From NCBI GenBank assembly GCA_900544715.1, contig UQWL01000005.1, forward strand, positions 99,670 to 163,669: a DNA stretch of 64,000 bases, in the 5' to 3' direction. Below the pieces are notes generated by a model that ran no database searches, was not told the DNA's origin, and saw nothing but the letters and a program-made list of their open reading frames with translations. A program made the translations under genes and the position numbers. Source of the DNA: an uncultured Oscillospiraceae bacterium (GTDB taxonomy: Bacteria; Bacillota; Clostridia; Oscillospirales; Acutalibacteraceae). Numbering within the stretch: position 1 is the stretch's first letter; every line of letters begins with the position of its first letter. Shown here one piece after another: positions 42,089 to 50,470 of this stretch.

Positions 42089-43024
42089 TTAATCCTGCTC
42101 AAACAGCTCTGTGGAGAGGTAACGCTCCCCCGTATCCGGCAGAAGCACCACAATCGTTTTGCCCGCATTCTCCGGCCGTTTGGCAAGCACTTCCGCGGCA
42201 TGCAGGGCGGCGCCCGACGAGATGCCCACCAACAGGCCCTCCGTTTGGGAGGCCAGGCGGGCGGCGGCAAAGGCGTCGTCATTTTCAACCGTGATGATTT
42301 CATCATAAATCTTCGTGTTGAGCACCTCCGGCACAAAGCCCGCGCCAATGCCCTGGATTTTATGCGGCCCCGGCTTGCCGCCGGAGAGTACCGGCGAAGC
42401 GGCCGGCTCCACGGCGATCACGCGCGTTTCCGGATCATGCGCTTTGAGCACCTCGCCAATGCCGGTAATCGTGCCGCCCGTGCCGATGGCGGAAACGAAG
42501 AAATCCACCGTTCCATCCATATCGCGCAAAATTTCCTGCGCGGTCGTGTGCCTGTGCGCCTCGGCGTTGGCAGGGTTTGTGAACTGGCCGGGGATATAGG
42601 AATTGGCGTGCTCCGCCCGCAGCTCCTCCGCCTTATCAATCGCGCCCTGCATCCCTTTTGCCGCAGGCGTGAGCACGAGCTCCGCGCCCAGCGCCTTCAA
42701 AAGGCTCCTGCGCTCCCGGCTCATGCTCTCCGGCATGGTGAGGATCAGCCGGTAACCCTTGATCGCAGCGGTATAGGCAAGGCCGATGCCCGTGTTGCCA
42801 CTGGTCGGTTCAATAATCAGGGTATCGCTGTCGATCAGGCCCTTTTCCTCCGCGTATGCAATGAGCGCATAGCCCACGCGGTCTTTCACGCTGCCCAAGG
42901 GATTAAAGCTCTCCACCTTCGCAAGGATGCGGGCGTTTAACCCCTCCTTTTGTGCAAAGCGGTCCAACTGCACAAGTGGGGTGTTTCCAATCAGTTCCAA
43001 CAGGCTTTTGGCAATCTTCGCCAT
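42089..43024 (-). CDS. cysK: Cysteine synthase (O-acetylserine sulfhydrylase)
   Basis: 311 aa, PLP-dependent. The PLP lysine is in NPLGSVKDRVGYAL, the substrate loop is PTSGNTGIGLA, the phosphate-binding loop is GTGGTITGIGEV, and VGISSGAAL is near the C-terminus. It makes cysteine from O-acetylserine and sulfide. It is last in the rrf2-nifS-nifU-cysK operon, joining cysteine supply to Fe-S assembly. The ATG at 43024 is chosen by homology; 43045 is also in frame. Confidence 0.96.
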   Translation of the reverse strand: MAKIAKSLLELIGNTPLVQLDRFAQKEGLNARILAKVESFNPLGSVKDRVGYALIAYAEEKGLIDSDTLIIEPTSGNTGIGLAYTAAIKGYRLILTMPESMSRERRSLLKALGAELVLTPAAKGMQGAIDKAEELRAEHANSYIPGQFTNPANAEAHRHTTAQEILRDMDGTVDFFVSAIGTGGTITGIGEVLKAHDPETRVIAVEPAASPVLSGGKPGPHKIQGIGAGFVPEVLNTKIYDEIITVENDDAFAAARLASQTEGLLVGISSGAALHAAEVLAKRPENAGKTIVVLLPDTGERYLSTELFEQD

Positions 43025-43060
43025 ATCAAAAATCATCCTTTCCAATTTTCCGATTTCTAA

Positions 43061-43498
43061 TCAGCCAATATGGCAGGCTTCGTGCTCCTCCGGATCCTCC
43101 AGTTTGCCCACAATCGGCTCCGGATCGATCCCCTGCCTGCTATAATAATCCGCAATGGCGGCCTTGATCGCCTGCTCCGCCAAAACGGAACAGTGAATTT
43201 TGACCGCCGGGAGGCCGTCCAGCGCCTCTACAACCGCCTTGTTGGTGAGCTTCAGTGCCTCTGAAAGCGGCTGGCCCTTAATCATATCGGTGGCGATTGA
43301 GCTGGTTGCGATGGCGGAAGCACAGCCATAGGTATTGAATTTTACATCCTCGATCACGCCGTTTTCCACCTTCAGATACATCTTCATAATATCGCCGCAT
43401 TTTGCGTTGCCCACTTCGCCGACGCCGTTGGCATCCGCCAGTTTGCCGACATTGTGCGGATGTGTAAAATGCTCGATCACTTTTTCACTATATTGCAT
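43061..43498 (-). CDS. Fe-S cluster scaffold protein NifU/IscU type
   Basis: 145 aa. Three cluster-ligand cysteines are visible in NAKCGDIM, TYGCASAI and IHCSVLAEQ; the Asp after the first Cys is also conserved. A C-terminal extension (YSRQGIDPEPI..PEEHEACHIG) is found in the clostridial version. It receives sulfur from the NifS product just upstream. The ATG at 43498 is preferred to 43510 because of spacing from GAAAGGA. Confidence 0.95.
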   Translation of the reverse strand: MQYSEKVIEHFTHPHNVGKLADANGVGEVGNAKCGDIMKMYLKVENGVIEDVKFNTYGCASAIATSSIATDMIKGQPLSEALKLTNKAVVEALDGLPAVKIHCSVLAEQAIKAAIADYYSRQGIDPEPIVGKLEDPEEHEACHIG

Positions 43499-43522
43499 CT
43501 GCCAAACCATCCTTTCTAAAAA

Positions 43523-44722
43523 TCAGCGTTTCGCCTCTTCGTTTTTGATCCGTTCCCAGAGGGGGGACATCTCGCGCAGCCTGTCAATGATCGGCGGCAG
43601 CTTTTCTAATATATAATCCACATCCTCCACTGTATGATTCTCATCGAGCGTCAGCCGCAACGAACCGTGTGCGATTTCATGTGGCAAACCAATTGAGAGC
43701 AACACATGGCTCGGGTCCAGGGAACCGGACGTACAGGCCGAGCCCGAGGAGCCGCTGATGCCCTGAAAATCGAGCAGGAGCAACAGGCTTTCCCCCTCCA
43801 CGCCCTCAAAGCAGAAGCTCGCGTTGCCAGGCAGCCGTTTTTCCCGGTCGCCGTTGAGGCGCGAACGCTCGATTTTCAGCGCGCCGTCAATGAGCCGGTC
43901 GCGCAGGGAGGCAACATAGCGCATACGCTCCTCCATCCCCTCCCGCATCAGGGCGGCGGCCTTGCCGAGCGCCACAATGCCGGCCACGTTTTCCGTCCCG
44001 GCCCGCCGGCCGCGCTCCTGTGCGCCGCCGTCAATGAGGTTCGGAAAGCGCAGGCCCTTTCGGCAATACAGCGCGCCCACGCCCTTTGGCGCATGGAGCT
44101 TATGCCCGGAGAGGGAGAGCAGGTCGATCTGCTCCGCCTCCACATCCACCGGCACATGGCCTACGGCCTGCACCGCATCCGTATGGAACAGAATCCCGCG
44201 CGCCCGGCAAAGCGCCCCAATCTCGGCAATCGGCTGAATGGTGCCAATCTCATTGTTGGCATACATAATGGTGACGAGCGCGGTATCCTCCCGCAGGGCG
44301 GCAGCAACCTCTTCAATGCGCACAATCCCGTTTTCATGCACGTCGAGGAGCGTTATTTCAAACCCTTCCCTTTGGAGCCGCTCGACGGTATGCAGCACCG
44401 CGTGATGCTCAAATTTTGTGGTGACGATATGGCGTTTGCCCTTTTGGGCCTGCATCTGGGCCACCCCCCGGATGGCCCAGTTATCCGCCTCCGAGCCGCC
44501 GGAGGTAAAATAGATCTCCTCCGGATGGGCGCCCAAAAGCGCCGCCACCTGCCCGCGCGCGATTTCTACCGCGTTATGCGCCGTTTGCCCCAGCGTATAA
44601 AGGCTGGAAGGATTGCCGAAATGCTCCGTCAGATAGGGGAGCATCGCCTCCACCACCTGTGGGGATACCGGGGTGGTCGCCGCATGATCCGCATAAACGT
44701 ACCGTTTTACTGAATCTTTCAT
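43523..44722 (-). CDS. Cysteine desulfurase NifS/IscS type
   Basis: 399 aa, class V PLP enzyme. It starts YVYADHAATTPVSP. The PLP lysine is in LSGHKLHAPKGVG, and the active-site Cys in the SGSSGSACTSGSLDPSH loop. It releases sulfur from cysteine for Fe-S clusters and thiolation. The start overlaps the stop of the Rrf2 regulator by four bases, and the scaffold gene follows after 25 nt. Confidence 0.96.
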   Translation of the reverse strand: MKDSVKRYVYADHAATTPVSPQVVEAMLPYLTEHFGNPSSLYTLGQTAHNAVEIARGQVAALLGAHPEEIYFTSGGSEADNWAIRGVAQMQAQKGKRHIVTTKFEHHAVLHTVERLQREGFEITLLDVHENGIVRIEEVAAALREDTALVTIMYANNEIGTIQPIAEIGALCRARGILFHTDAVQAVGHVPVDVEAEQIDLLSLSGHKLHAPKGVGALYCRKGLRFPNLIDGGAQERGRRAGTENVAGIVALGKAAALMREGMEERMRYVASLRDRLIDGALKIERSRLNGDREKRLPGNASFCFEGVEGESLLLLLDFQGISGSSGSACTSGSLDPSHVLLSIGLPHEIAHGSLRLTLDENHTVEDVDYILEKLPPIIDRLREMSPLWERIKNEEAKR

Positions 44723-45177
44723 GTTGTAACCGCTCCTTCCTGCTGCAATACAAGCTTGTCATGATAGCGCTGCACAAGATCCGCCAGCGTAATATGATCC
44801 ACCACGCTGTTGACCGCATCGCGGATTTGCGCCCAGACCTCCCAGGTGACGCATTGCCCCGCACGCGGGCAGGGGTCTAACCCCGGATGGCCCTGTGCCA
44901 CACAATCCACCGGCGCCAAATCGCCTTCCAGTGCCCGCAGGATCATCCCTACCGTATAGTCCTCCGGATCGCGGGTGAGGGTATAGCCCCCCTGCGCGCC
45001 GCGCGTGCTGCGCAAAAATCCGGAACGGCTGAGCACGGTGAAGATCTGCTCCAGATATTTTTCGCTGATCTCCTGCCGCCCCGCAATCTCCTTGATGGAA
45101 ATACATCGCCCATCGGAATGCACGGCGATATCAATCATTACGCGCAATGCATAGCGGCCTTTTGTTGATATTTTCAT
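44719..45177 (-). CDS. Rrf2-family regulator (IscR/CymR-like)
   Basis: 152 aa. The N-terminal winged helix reads MKISTKGRYALRVMIDIAVH, then ISIKEIAGRQEISEKYLEQIF. The effector region has three cysteines (VDCVAQGHPGLDPCPRAGQC), spaced C-x10-C-x5-C, so Fe-S binding as in IscR is plausible though the spacing differs. As first gene of the operon it probably controls nifS, nifU and cysK in response to Fe-S or cysteine status. The ATG at 45177 follows GGAGGAAGG. Confidence 0.93.
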   Translation of the reverse strand: MKISTKGRYALRVMIDIAVHSDGRCISIKEIAGRQEISEKYLEQIFTVLSRSGFLRSTRGAQGGYTLTRDPEDYTVGMILRALEGDLAPVDCVAQGHPGLDPCPRAGQCVTWEVWAQIRDAVNSVVDHITLADLVQRYHDKLVLQQEGAVTT

Positions 45178-45213
45178 GGAGTGCCTTCCTCCTTCTTTAC
45201 GGATTACGGGCAC

Positions 45214-45242
45214 AGTATAGCACACTTTTTAATTCATATCAA
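45214..45242 (-). promoter_or_regulatory. Promoter of the rrf2-nifS-nifU-cysK operon
   Basis: TTGATA (45237-45242), 17-bp spacer, TATACT (45214-45219) on the minus strand. Confidence 0.75.
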
Positions 45243-45254
45243 TCCCATATGAAT
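45232..45254. promoter_or_regulatory. Candidate Rrf2 operator
   Basis: Inverted repeat ATTCATAT (45232-45239) / ATATGAAT (45247-45254) with a 7-bp centre, covering the -35 box of the operon promoter. The location suits autorepression by the Rrf2 protein. Confidence 0.5.
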
Positions 45255-45386
45255 ATAATGATTTAAATTTTTTTAACACAGCTACCAAGCCGATAGGCCG
45301 CCTATACGGGCAAAGCGGCGGCCGATGGATTGTTTCCACCAGTCGCCGCTGTGTACAGTTCCTTTTCCGCATACTCTCCATGCCGG

Positions 45387-46121
45387 TTATCGCACGCTCT
45401 CCCCACCGAAAATTCTGTGGTAACGCTCCTCGTCATAGCCGCAGGCCTCGCGCATCACCTCTTCCAGCGTGTTCCCCTCCGCGCGAATTTCATCAATGAG
45501 GCAATCGCGCTCTATTTTGCCGTTTTTCAGGATAACGGCGCGATCAATAAAATTGTCAATCTCATTAATTAAGTGCGTCGCAAGCAGAATCGTCTCTCCA
45601 TCGAGCAGGCTGTCGCCCATCAACCGCAGAAAATCCCGGCGGGTAAACACATCGTTGCCGAGAAACGGCTCATCGAGCAGCAAATAGCGGCAGCCCCTGG
45701 AAAAGCCGATTGAAATTTCAAGCTTTGCCTTCTGCCCGGTGGAAAAAGTGCGCACTTTTTTCTCTTTTGGAAGTTAAAAATATTCGAGCAGCTTCAAATA
45801 GCGTTCCCGGTTGAAGCGGTCGTAGTAATCTTCCAGAAAATCCGCATGTTCCGCAGGCGTCATGAAGGGGAAAAATGTGCCCTGCTCTGTCATAAAAGCA
45901 ACCTGGCCCGCCGATTTGAGTGCAGGGGTTCCGTCAAGCGTCACCTTCCCTCTCGTCGGCTCCATCAGGCCCGCCACAATTTTTAAAAGCGTGGTTTTAC
46001 CCGCGGCGTTTTCACCGAGGATGCCGACGACCTCACCCTGCGTAACCTGTAAATTGATTTCATCGAGCGCCCAGGCCCGCGTGCCTGAAAACTGTTTGCA
46101 AAGCCCTTCCATCTGAATCAA
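45387..46121 (-). pseudogene. ABC transporter ATP-binding protein with internal in-frame stop
   Basis: The first 115 codons (46121-45777) give the Walker A half (GILGENAAGKTTLLKI, Q-loop region VAFMTEQGTFFPFM) and end at a TAA after LLEYF. The same frame continues without a break as LPKEKKVRTFSTGQKAKLEI, Walker B YLLLDEPFLGND and H-loop ATHLINEIDNF, to 45387. A single nonsense codon therefore separates ATP-binding and signature halves. Compensating indels in T5 and A6 runs nearby would be an alternative reading. As written, no functional ATPase is made. Confidence 0.8.
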
Positions 46122-47212
46122 CTTATTCTCCCCCCTTTCTGTAATTGCAGCGCTTCATATCGTCTGATATTCGGCGTTTCGCACCGTTTATCCTCCTGCT
46201 GGCCGGATTGGATCGCGCATGCAAACACCTGATCCCCCTCGCGGTATACCGAAAGATACGGGCAAGTCACCGTCCAACCGGAAGGCTGCTGATTCTGCTC
46301 TTTTTCTGAAGAGCGATCCGGTGGAGTAATGAACGAAATCAGGTAAAGCGTATCGTCGGCATACAAAGCATCCATCACACCCATCCGGGCAAGGGGGGAA
46401 CTATCCTGAAACTGCTTGACGACCGTGCCGTTTTCCAGGTTGACAATATCGCACCGCCGCAGGGTTGTATGCTCATCGGAGGGTTCCGCATCCGCCCGCC
46501 CTTCCACCAGCCCGATGAGAAAAGCGCCCCAGCAAAATAGAACCGGCAGCAGCGCCCGCGCCCGCCGCTTACACAAGGCAAGCACCGAATAAGCCCCTGA
46601 AATAGGCGGCAAAACCACCATGAACGCCGCAAGCGCCAAAAAACAGGGTGACGCGGATAAAACAGCTGTAAAAACGGGGTTCGGATAAAAGCGAGATATA
46701 GATCATTTGCCGGCGGCAGCCACTCTCTATCCGGCACAATAATAGAAAACCCTATCCTGCTCATCCCATCTACGTTGCCCGGCAGGTTATAAAGCAGCAC
46801 CTCCATGCGGTATAACCCATACCCCAAATAAATCGCCAAAAGCTGCGCCGCCCAAAGCAAAATCATGGCCGAAGGCATGGAGATAAACATGCTCCACAGG
46901 AGGCCCGACGCCCCCATCGGAAGGCTGCGCAGGGTATAAACGCCCTTACCATCCATGAAATAGCGCAAAAAAATAAAACAACATTCCTGCAACAAGGGCT
47001 CCGTATGCCGCATAGAAAATAATCGGAGCGGCCGCAACATTGAAAATCGTTTGGAAGCTGACCGGATCTTCTATTTGGCACCGGCTGATAAACATGCCCC
47101 CCACCAAAACCAGATCGGCCGCTATGAGCAAAATAAAAATTGCCAACAACAGCCCCCTGATGCGTGTCAAATGATAGGCCGCCAATCGTAAGGTCTTTTG
47201 GGGGTTCCCCAT
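46118..47212 (-). pseudogene. ABC transporter permease broken by two homopolymer frameshifts
   Basis: The N-terminal part (from ATG 47212; GNPQKTLRLAAYHLTRIRG) leaves frame after MLFYFF in a run of seven T. Removing one T continues as LRYFMDGKGVYTLRSLPMG. A second break occurs at about 46644 in a run of six T, where adding one T joins FYPRHPVFL to ALAAFMVVLPPISG. Restored, it is a membrane protein of about 365 aa with several helices and a polar C-terminal part. It overlaps the ATPase gene by four bases. Breaks only in homopolymers could reflect sequencing error or slippage. Confidence 0.75.
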
Positions 47213-47329
47213 ATGCCTCTCTCACCCTTTCTCCTTCTCAAGCCACAAACACTGTTTCTCTCGCAGGTCATTGCTTCCCGTGTACTATGAAGTTAATACA
47301 CAAGTGGTAAAAAAATAAAGCTGCATCAA

Positions 47330-47704
47330 CTACTCCGTCCATTTCTCCGTCAGCAGCGCGATGGCCTGCTGAAAAGAGAGCCCCAATGCTTTCACGCTGG
47401 ATAAAAACGTTTGCGCGGCTTCCTCCTTGAGTGTTTCCATCAGCCGGGCGCGCATCTCAGGCGTTGCGGAAATCACGCTGCCCGCATTGCCATCTGTATG
47501 CATCAGCCCCTCCTCCTCTAAGGCTTTATAGGCCTTTTGAGCCGTATTGGGGTTAATGCCGAGCAAAACCGCCAACTCACGCCGGGAGGGCAGGGTGTCT
47601 CCATCCCGCAGCACGCCGCGGCAAATTTGCAGATGCACATACCGCACCAGCTGTAAATACACCGGATCCCGCGCATTCAGGATTAAATCTGAAAAAATCC
47701 GCAT
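47330..47704 (-). CDS. GntR-family regulator, YtrA type
   Basis: 124 aa. A short GntR protein with N-terminal winged helix (PVYLQLVRYVHLQICRG, LPSRRELAVLLGINPNTAQKAYKALEEEGL) and a small helical tail, the YtrA subgroup that controls neighbouring ABC exporters. It begins the operon with the broken permease and ATPase. A palindrome overlapping its promoter is a probable autoregulatory operator. The ATG at 47704 follows AAGGCGG. Confidence 0.93.
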   Translation of the reverse strand: MRIFSDLILNARDPVYLQLVRYVHLQICRGVLRDGDTLPSRRELAVLLGINPNTAQKAYKALEEEGLMHTDGNAGSVISATPEMRARLMETLKEEAAQTFLSSVKALGLSFQQAIALLTEKWTE

Positions 47705-47720
47705 CGGATCACCGCCTTCA

Positions 47721-47744
47721 AGTGTATTATATGCGCAATACACT
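47721..47744. promoter_or_regulatory. Candidate GntR/YtrA operator
   Basis: Inverted repeat AGTGTATT (47721-47728) / AATACACT (47737-47744) with an 8-bp centre, covering the -10 box of the gntR promoter. Confidence 0.65.
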
Positions 47745-47754
47745 AAAAGGTCAA
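47726..47754 (-). promoter_or_regulatory. Promoter of the gntR-ABC operon
   Basis: TTGACC (47749-47754), 17-bp spacer, TATAAT (47726-47731) on the minus strand. Confidence 0.85.
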
Positions 47755-47781
47755 CAACATTTTCTTTTAAAAGCAAAAAAA

Positions 47782-47811
47782 TTGACAATCTTTCCGTGAC
47801 CATGATAGAAT
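47782..47811 (+). promoter_or_regulatory. Promoter of the DUF4474 gene
   Basis: TTGACA (47782-47787), 18-bp spacer, TAGAAT (47806-47811). Confidence 0.75.
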
Positions 47812-47885
47812 TAAGAGGAAAAGATGCTCAATACCCGGTTTTTTATTCTTAAAATGAGGGAACTTTGAAAGGACGAATGATTTCT

Positions 47886-49190
47886 ATGAAACAATCAAGC
47901 CGCCGTTATTCTATTTTCACCTCCTGCCTGGCGATGGCGCTCATCTGTGTGCTGCTCTTCACCGGCGCAGCCTTTCCGCCGAACACCCTAGCGCCTGTCG
48001 AAAAAACAGAGGCTGCGGCCATACTGCCGCAGCAGGCAGCAGCCCCGGCACAGGCAGATTCCCCGGAAGATCAATCCGTCACAGCCGCCCCTTCCGTGCC
48101 AGAGGCAGTAACTTCAGATCAAGCGCCTGATGCGGGCGTTGCCTCTCCGAAAAAAGTGGCGGCAGCGGATACTGCATCCGCAACAGAAAATCCAGCTAAC
48201 CAGCAAGCCGATGCACAGGAGCCTCCCGCCCCGCCCACACAGGCGGAGGAAGCGCAGGATCTCCCCACGTTTACGCCCGCCTCGGCCGAATTTGTGCGCA
48301 GCGTTTTGACCGCTGTGCTCACCCAAATTCTCACCGGCAAGGCGGATCGCAACGCTGTAATTGACGCCATTGAGCGGCTGCCGATGCCGCATGAGCAGGC
48401 CGTTTCCCTCGCCGCCGCTTTGACGGACGGCAAAAAGGGTGGCAGCACCATCGATATCATCAAGGGCCTTGTTGAAGCGGCAGGCGATGGCATCCACCTG
48501 ATCGATATCACGCTGGGCGCCACCCCTTCCCCCGGTGTTTATGAATTCCTCGGCGATTATGTCAAGGATGACGGCACAAGCGTGCATGTTTCCTCCGGCG
48601 TATATTATGATGAAGCGACCGGCATCGTCTACGGCAAGGACGGCACCGGCCTAATCTCCATCGGCTTTGATTACGACGCAGGGCAGTATCTCGTCATCGG
48701 CGCGATGCAGGCTTGGCAGAGGCAGTTCGGTTTTTGCCGCCTGTATGACACATTATCCCCGCTCGTCTTTATGGATTACGACACCGTGCGCATCAAATTC
48801 CAATACGGAGAGATGGATTGGATGATTCAGCTCTGGAAAGGGAACTACGCCATCACCAACGGTGCTGAGATCGGAATCTACCATAAACCAACCAACCGCC
48901 TGGTTGAATTTTATGACTGTGCAGAGGATGGCGAACTTCCACAAATGGCAATGACGCTGCGCAAGGGCAATCAAATCCTCTTTACCCGCGGGCTTCAGCC
49001 GCATTGGTGGATGACGGGCTTCCAGCTGGGCACCTTTTATAAACCAGCTCAGCTCACGCTGGATGGGCAGCTTATTTTTGAAGACCCCGGCATGCGGGAT
49101 GCATTTGTGAAGGCTTTCCGCCAGCAGGTTTGCCCGCTCACTTCCTCGATCCAAGTGGAAGGGGATCTCGTTTCCTTCTCCTGGAAATAA
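47886..49190 (+). CDS. Secreted DUF4474 protein
   Basis: 434 aa. A signal peptide/anchor (IFTSCLAMALICVLLFTGAAF) is followed by an Ala/Pro/Gln-rich low-complexity stretch (about 35-125), a helical segment, then the DUF4474 domain (about 215-390). Its markers are GFDYDAGQYLVIGAMQAWQR, FGFCRLYDTLSPL, WMIQLWKGNYAITNGAEIG and HWWMTGFQLG. The domain is common in secreted clostridial proteins and has no known function. Alternative ATGs at 47877 and upstream exist; 47886 is chosen by the signal peptide and AAAGGA. It is divergent from the GntR-ABC operon. Confidence 0.88.
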   Translation: MKQSSRRYSIFTSCLAMALICVLLFTGAAFPPNTLAPVEKTEAAAILPQQAAAPAQADSPEDQSVTAAPSVPEAVTSDQAPDAGVASPKKVAAADTASATENPANQQADAQEPPAPPTQAEEAQDLPTFTPASAEFVRSVLTAVLTQILTGKADRNAVIDAIERLPMPHEQAVSLAAALTDGKKGGSTIDIIKGLVEAAGDGIHLIDITLGATPSPGVYEFLGDYVKDDGTSVHVSSGVYYDEATGIVYGKDGTGLISIGFDYDAGQYLVIGAMQAWQRQFGFCRLYDTLSPLVFMDYDTVRIKFQYGEMDWMIQLWKGNYAITNGAEIGIYHKPTNRLVEFYDCAEDGELPQMAMTLRKGNQILFTRGLQPHWWMTGFQLGTFYKPAQLTLDGQLIFEDPGMRDAFVKAFRQQVCPLTSSIQVEGDLVSFSWK

Positions 49191-49218
49191 ATCGGCAAAG
49201 TGCAAATGAATGAAAACC

Positions 49219-49246
49219 GGGCGGCGTGGCTCTTGCCACGCCGCCC
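49219..49246. terminator. Terminator between convergent genes
   Basis: A 12-bp perfect stem GGGCGGCGTGGC/GCCACGCCGCCC with a 4-nt loop; AGTTTAGCTTTT on the plus side and GGTTTTCATT on the minus side. Probably bidirectional. Confidence 0.85.
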
Positions 49247-49264
49247 AGTTTAGCTTTTAGAACA

Positions 49265-49813
49265 TTAGGCCTCTTCAGCCGCGCACACCTTCCGCGGCCG
49301 CTGCGCCAGCCCCGCCTTTTGCAGCGCCGCAACCAGGAGCGGCACTGCCACAAGCTGGATCACAATGCCAGGCAAAGCCGTGACGAACGCTGAGGTTAAA
49401 AAAATGGTAAATCCATAGGGCTTGCCTGCAATGCCGAGCAGCACAGCGTTTGCAATGCCGGATACCGCGCGCCCCCCCAGCATCGCGCCAATCAGGGAGA
49501 GATAGAGGTTTCCCCTCATCTTCCGGTAAAACAGCCCGGTCAACACGCCATATGCACACAACTCCAGCATCATAGCGGGCAGGGTCGGGAAGGCGGGCGG
49601 CATCCCCGTCAGCAGAGAAGAGAGCAGCGGGCCAATCAAGCCGCAGGCAGCGCCAAAGGGCCAGCCGCACAATAAACCGCACAGCAGCACCGGGATGTGC
49701 ATCGGCAGGAAGGTAGCACCCGCTCCGATTGCATGGAATGCCATCGGCAGCACAATGCACAGGGCGATGCAGAAAGCGGTGATCACCAAATTTTTGGTAT
49801 GGGTTTGCTTCAT
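49265..49813 (-). CDS. ECF transporter S component
   Basis: 182 aa, about six membrane segments. The pattern TKNLVITAFCIALCIVLPM, LPMHIPVLLCGLLCGWPFGA, GLIGPLLSSLLTGMPP and MMLELCAYGVLTGLFYRKM is typical of ECF substrate-binding S components. It captures a vitamin or other micronutrient and needs a shared EcfT/EcfA module encoded elsewhere. The ligand cannot be told. The ATG at 49813 follows AAAGGAAG. It has its own promoter and a structured leader of about 175 nt, which suggests RNA-level control. Confidence 0.88.
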   Translation of the reverse strand: MKQTHTKNLVITAFCIALCIVLPMAFHAIGAGATFLPMHIPVLLCGLLCGWPFGAACGLIGPLLSSLLTGMPPAFPTLPAMMLELCAYGVLTGLFYRKMRGNLYLSLIGAMLGGRAVSGIANAVLLGIAGKPYGFTIFLTSAFVTALPGIVIQLVAVPLLVAALQKAGLAQRPRKVCAAEEA

Positions 49814-49854
49814 TTGTTCAGTCTTCCTTTCATGCGATAAGCACGCAATAAAGA

Positions 49855-49909
49855 AAGCGCCACTCAGACCGCCTCCGCTTCTGCGAGGGCCATGGCCTGG
49901 TTGGCGCCT
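49855..49909 (-). promoter_or_regulatory. Terminator-like stem in the ECF S-component leader
   Basis: On the minus strand AGGCGCCA pairs with TGGCGCTT (49902-49909 with 49855-49862, one wobble), enclosing CCTCGC/GCGGAGG, then TTTCTTTATT. It lies about 40 nt before the start codon. Upstream in the leader are a TGCCGC/GCGGCA hairpin and purine-rich segments. The form suits an attenuator or riboswitch expression platform; no known riboswitch consensus was recognised. Confidence 0.55.
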
Positions 49910-49995
49910 TTCATTTACAGCTATCGTTCCGTTTGATTTTCCGCCCCTGCTTCTGCCGGGCTGCCGCACTTCTGAGCGGCATTTTACAGTGTTTT

Positions 49996-50024
49996 ATTAT
50001 AGCAGAACCAGCCCGTCCCGTCAA
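49996..50024 (-). promoter_or_regulatory. Promoter of the ECF S-component gene
   Basis: TTGACG (50019-50024), 17-bp spacer, TATAAT (49996-50001) on the minus strand. It overlaps the stop codon of the DUF1893 gene, so the S-component can be expressed separately from it. Confidence 0.82.
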
Positions 50025-50467
50025 CGCCGTTCCTCTCGCTGGCGCGCCATTTCCTCTTGCTTTCTCAGAATGCGCTCATAGCCCTCGCGAGGCAGGTTGG
50101 TATCCAGGCAGAGCTTTTCCATTGGGCACATGCCGGTGCGCATCCGATTGACGATGTATGGCACACGCTCCCCCTCATGAAAGGGGACGCACCGTTCACC
50201 AAGGCATACCGCCGCGTGCTCACTGATGACATCCGCATACACTTCCTTTACGCCTCCATAGAGCATCAAAAGCGCCGCCGCCTTGCCCACAACGCGATCC
50301 GCAATGGATGCGCCGCGCAGCAATTCCGGATCCTTTTGCAGCCACTCGGTCAGTGGTGAAACGCCGGAGAGGGCGGATTCTAAAACCCGCCCGTCCGCCG
50401 TCAGGAGCACACAGGTGGAGTGGTGCTGATGCAGCGCAACCTTTACCCGTTCCAATGTTTCTGTCAT
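50021..50467 (-). CDS. DUF1893 protein (cytidine-deaminase-like fold)
   Basis: 148 aa. STCVLLTADGRVLESALSGVSPLTEW, ADRVVGKAAALLMLYGGVKEVYADVISEHA and VPYIVNRMRTGMCPMEKL match DUF1893, a family with a deaminase-like fold and unknown reaction. The usual His/Glu-Cys pairs of deaminases are not obvious except the conserved GMCPME. The ATG follows GGAGGG and lies three bases after the TetR stop, so the genes form an operon. Confidence 0.88.
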   Translation of the reverse strand: MTETLERVKVALHQHHSTCVLLTADGRVLESALSGVSPLTEWLQKDPELLRGASIADRVVGKAAALLMLYGGVKEVYADVISEHAAVCLGERCVPFHEGERVPYIVNRMRTGMCPMEKLCLDTNLPREGYERILRKQEEMARQREERR

Positions 50468-50470
50468 ATG

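Noticed and set aside
43706..44713. 335-codon plus-strand frame opposite nifS
   Set aside because: Shadow of a complete cysteine desulfurase gene.
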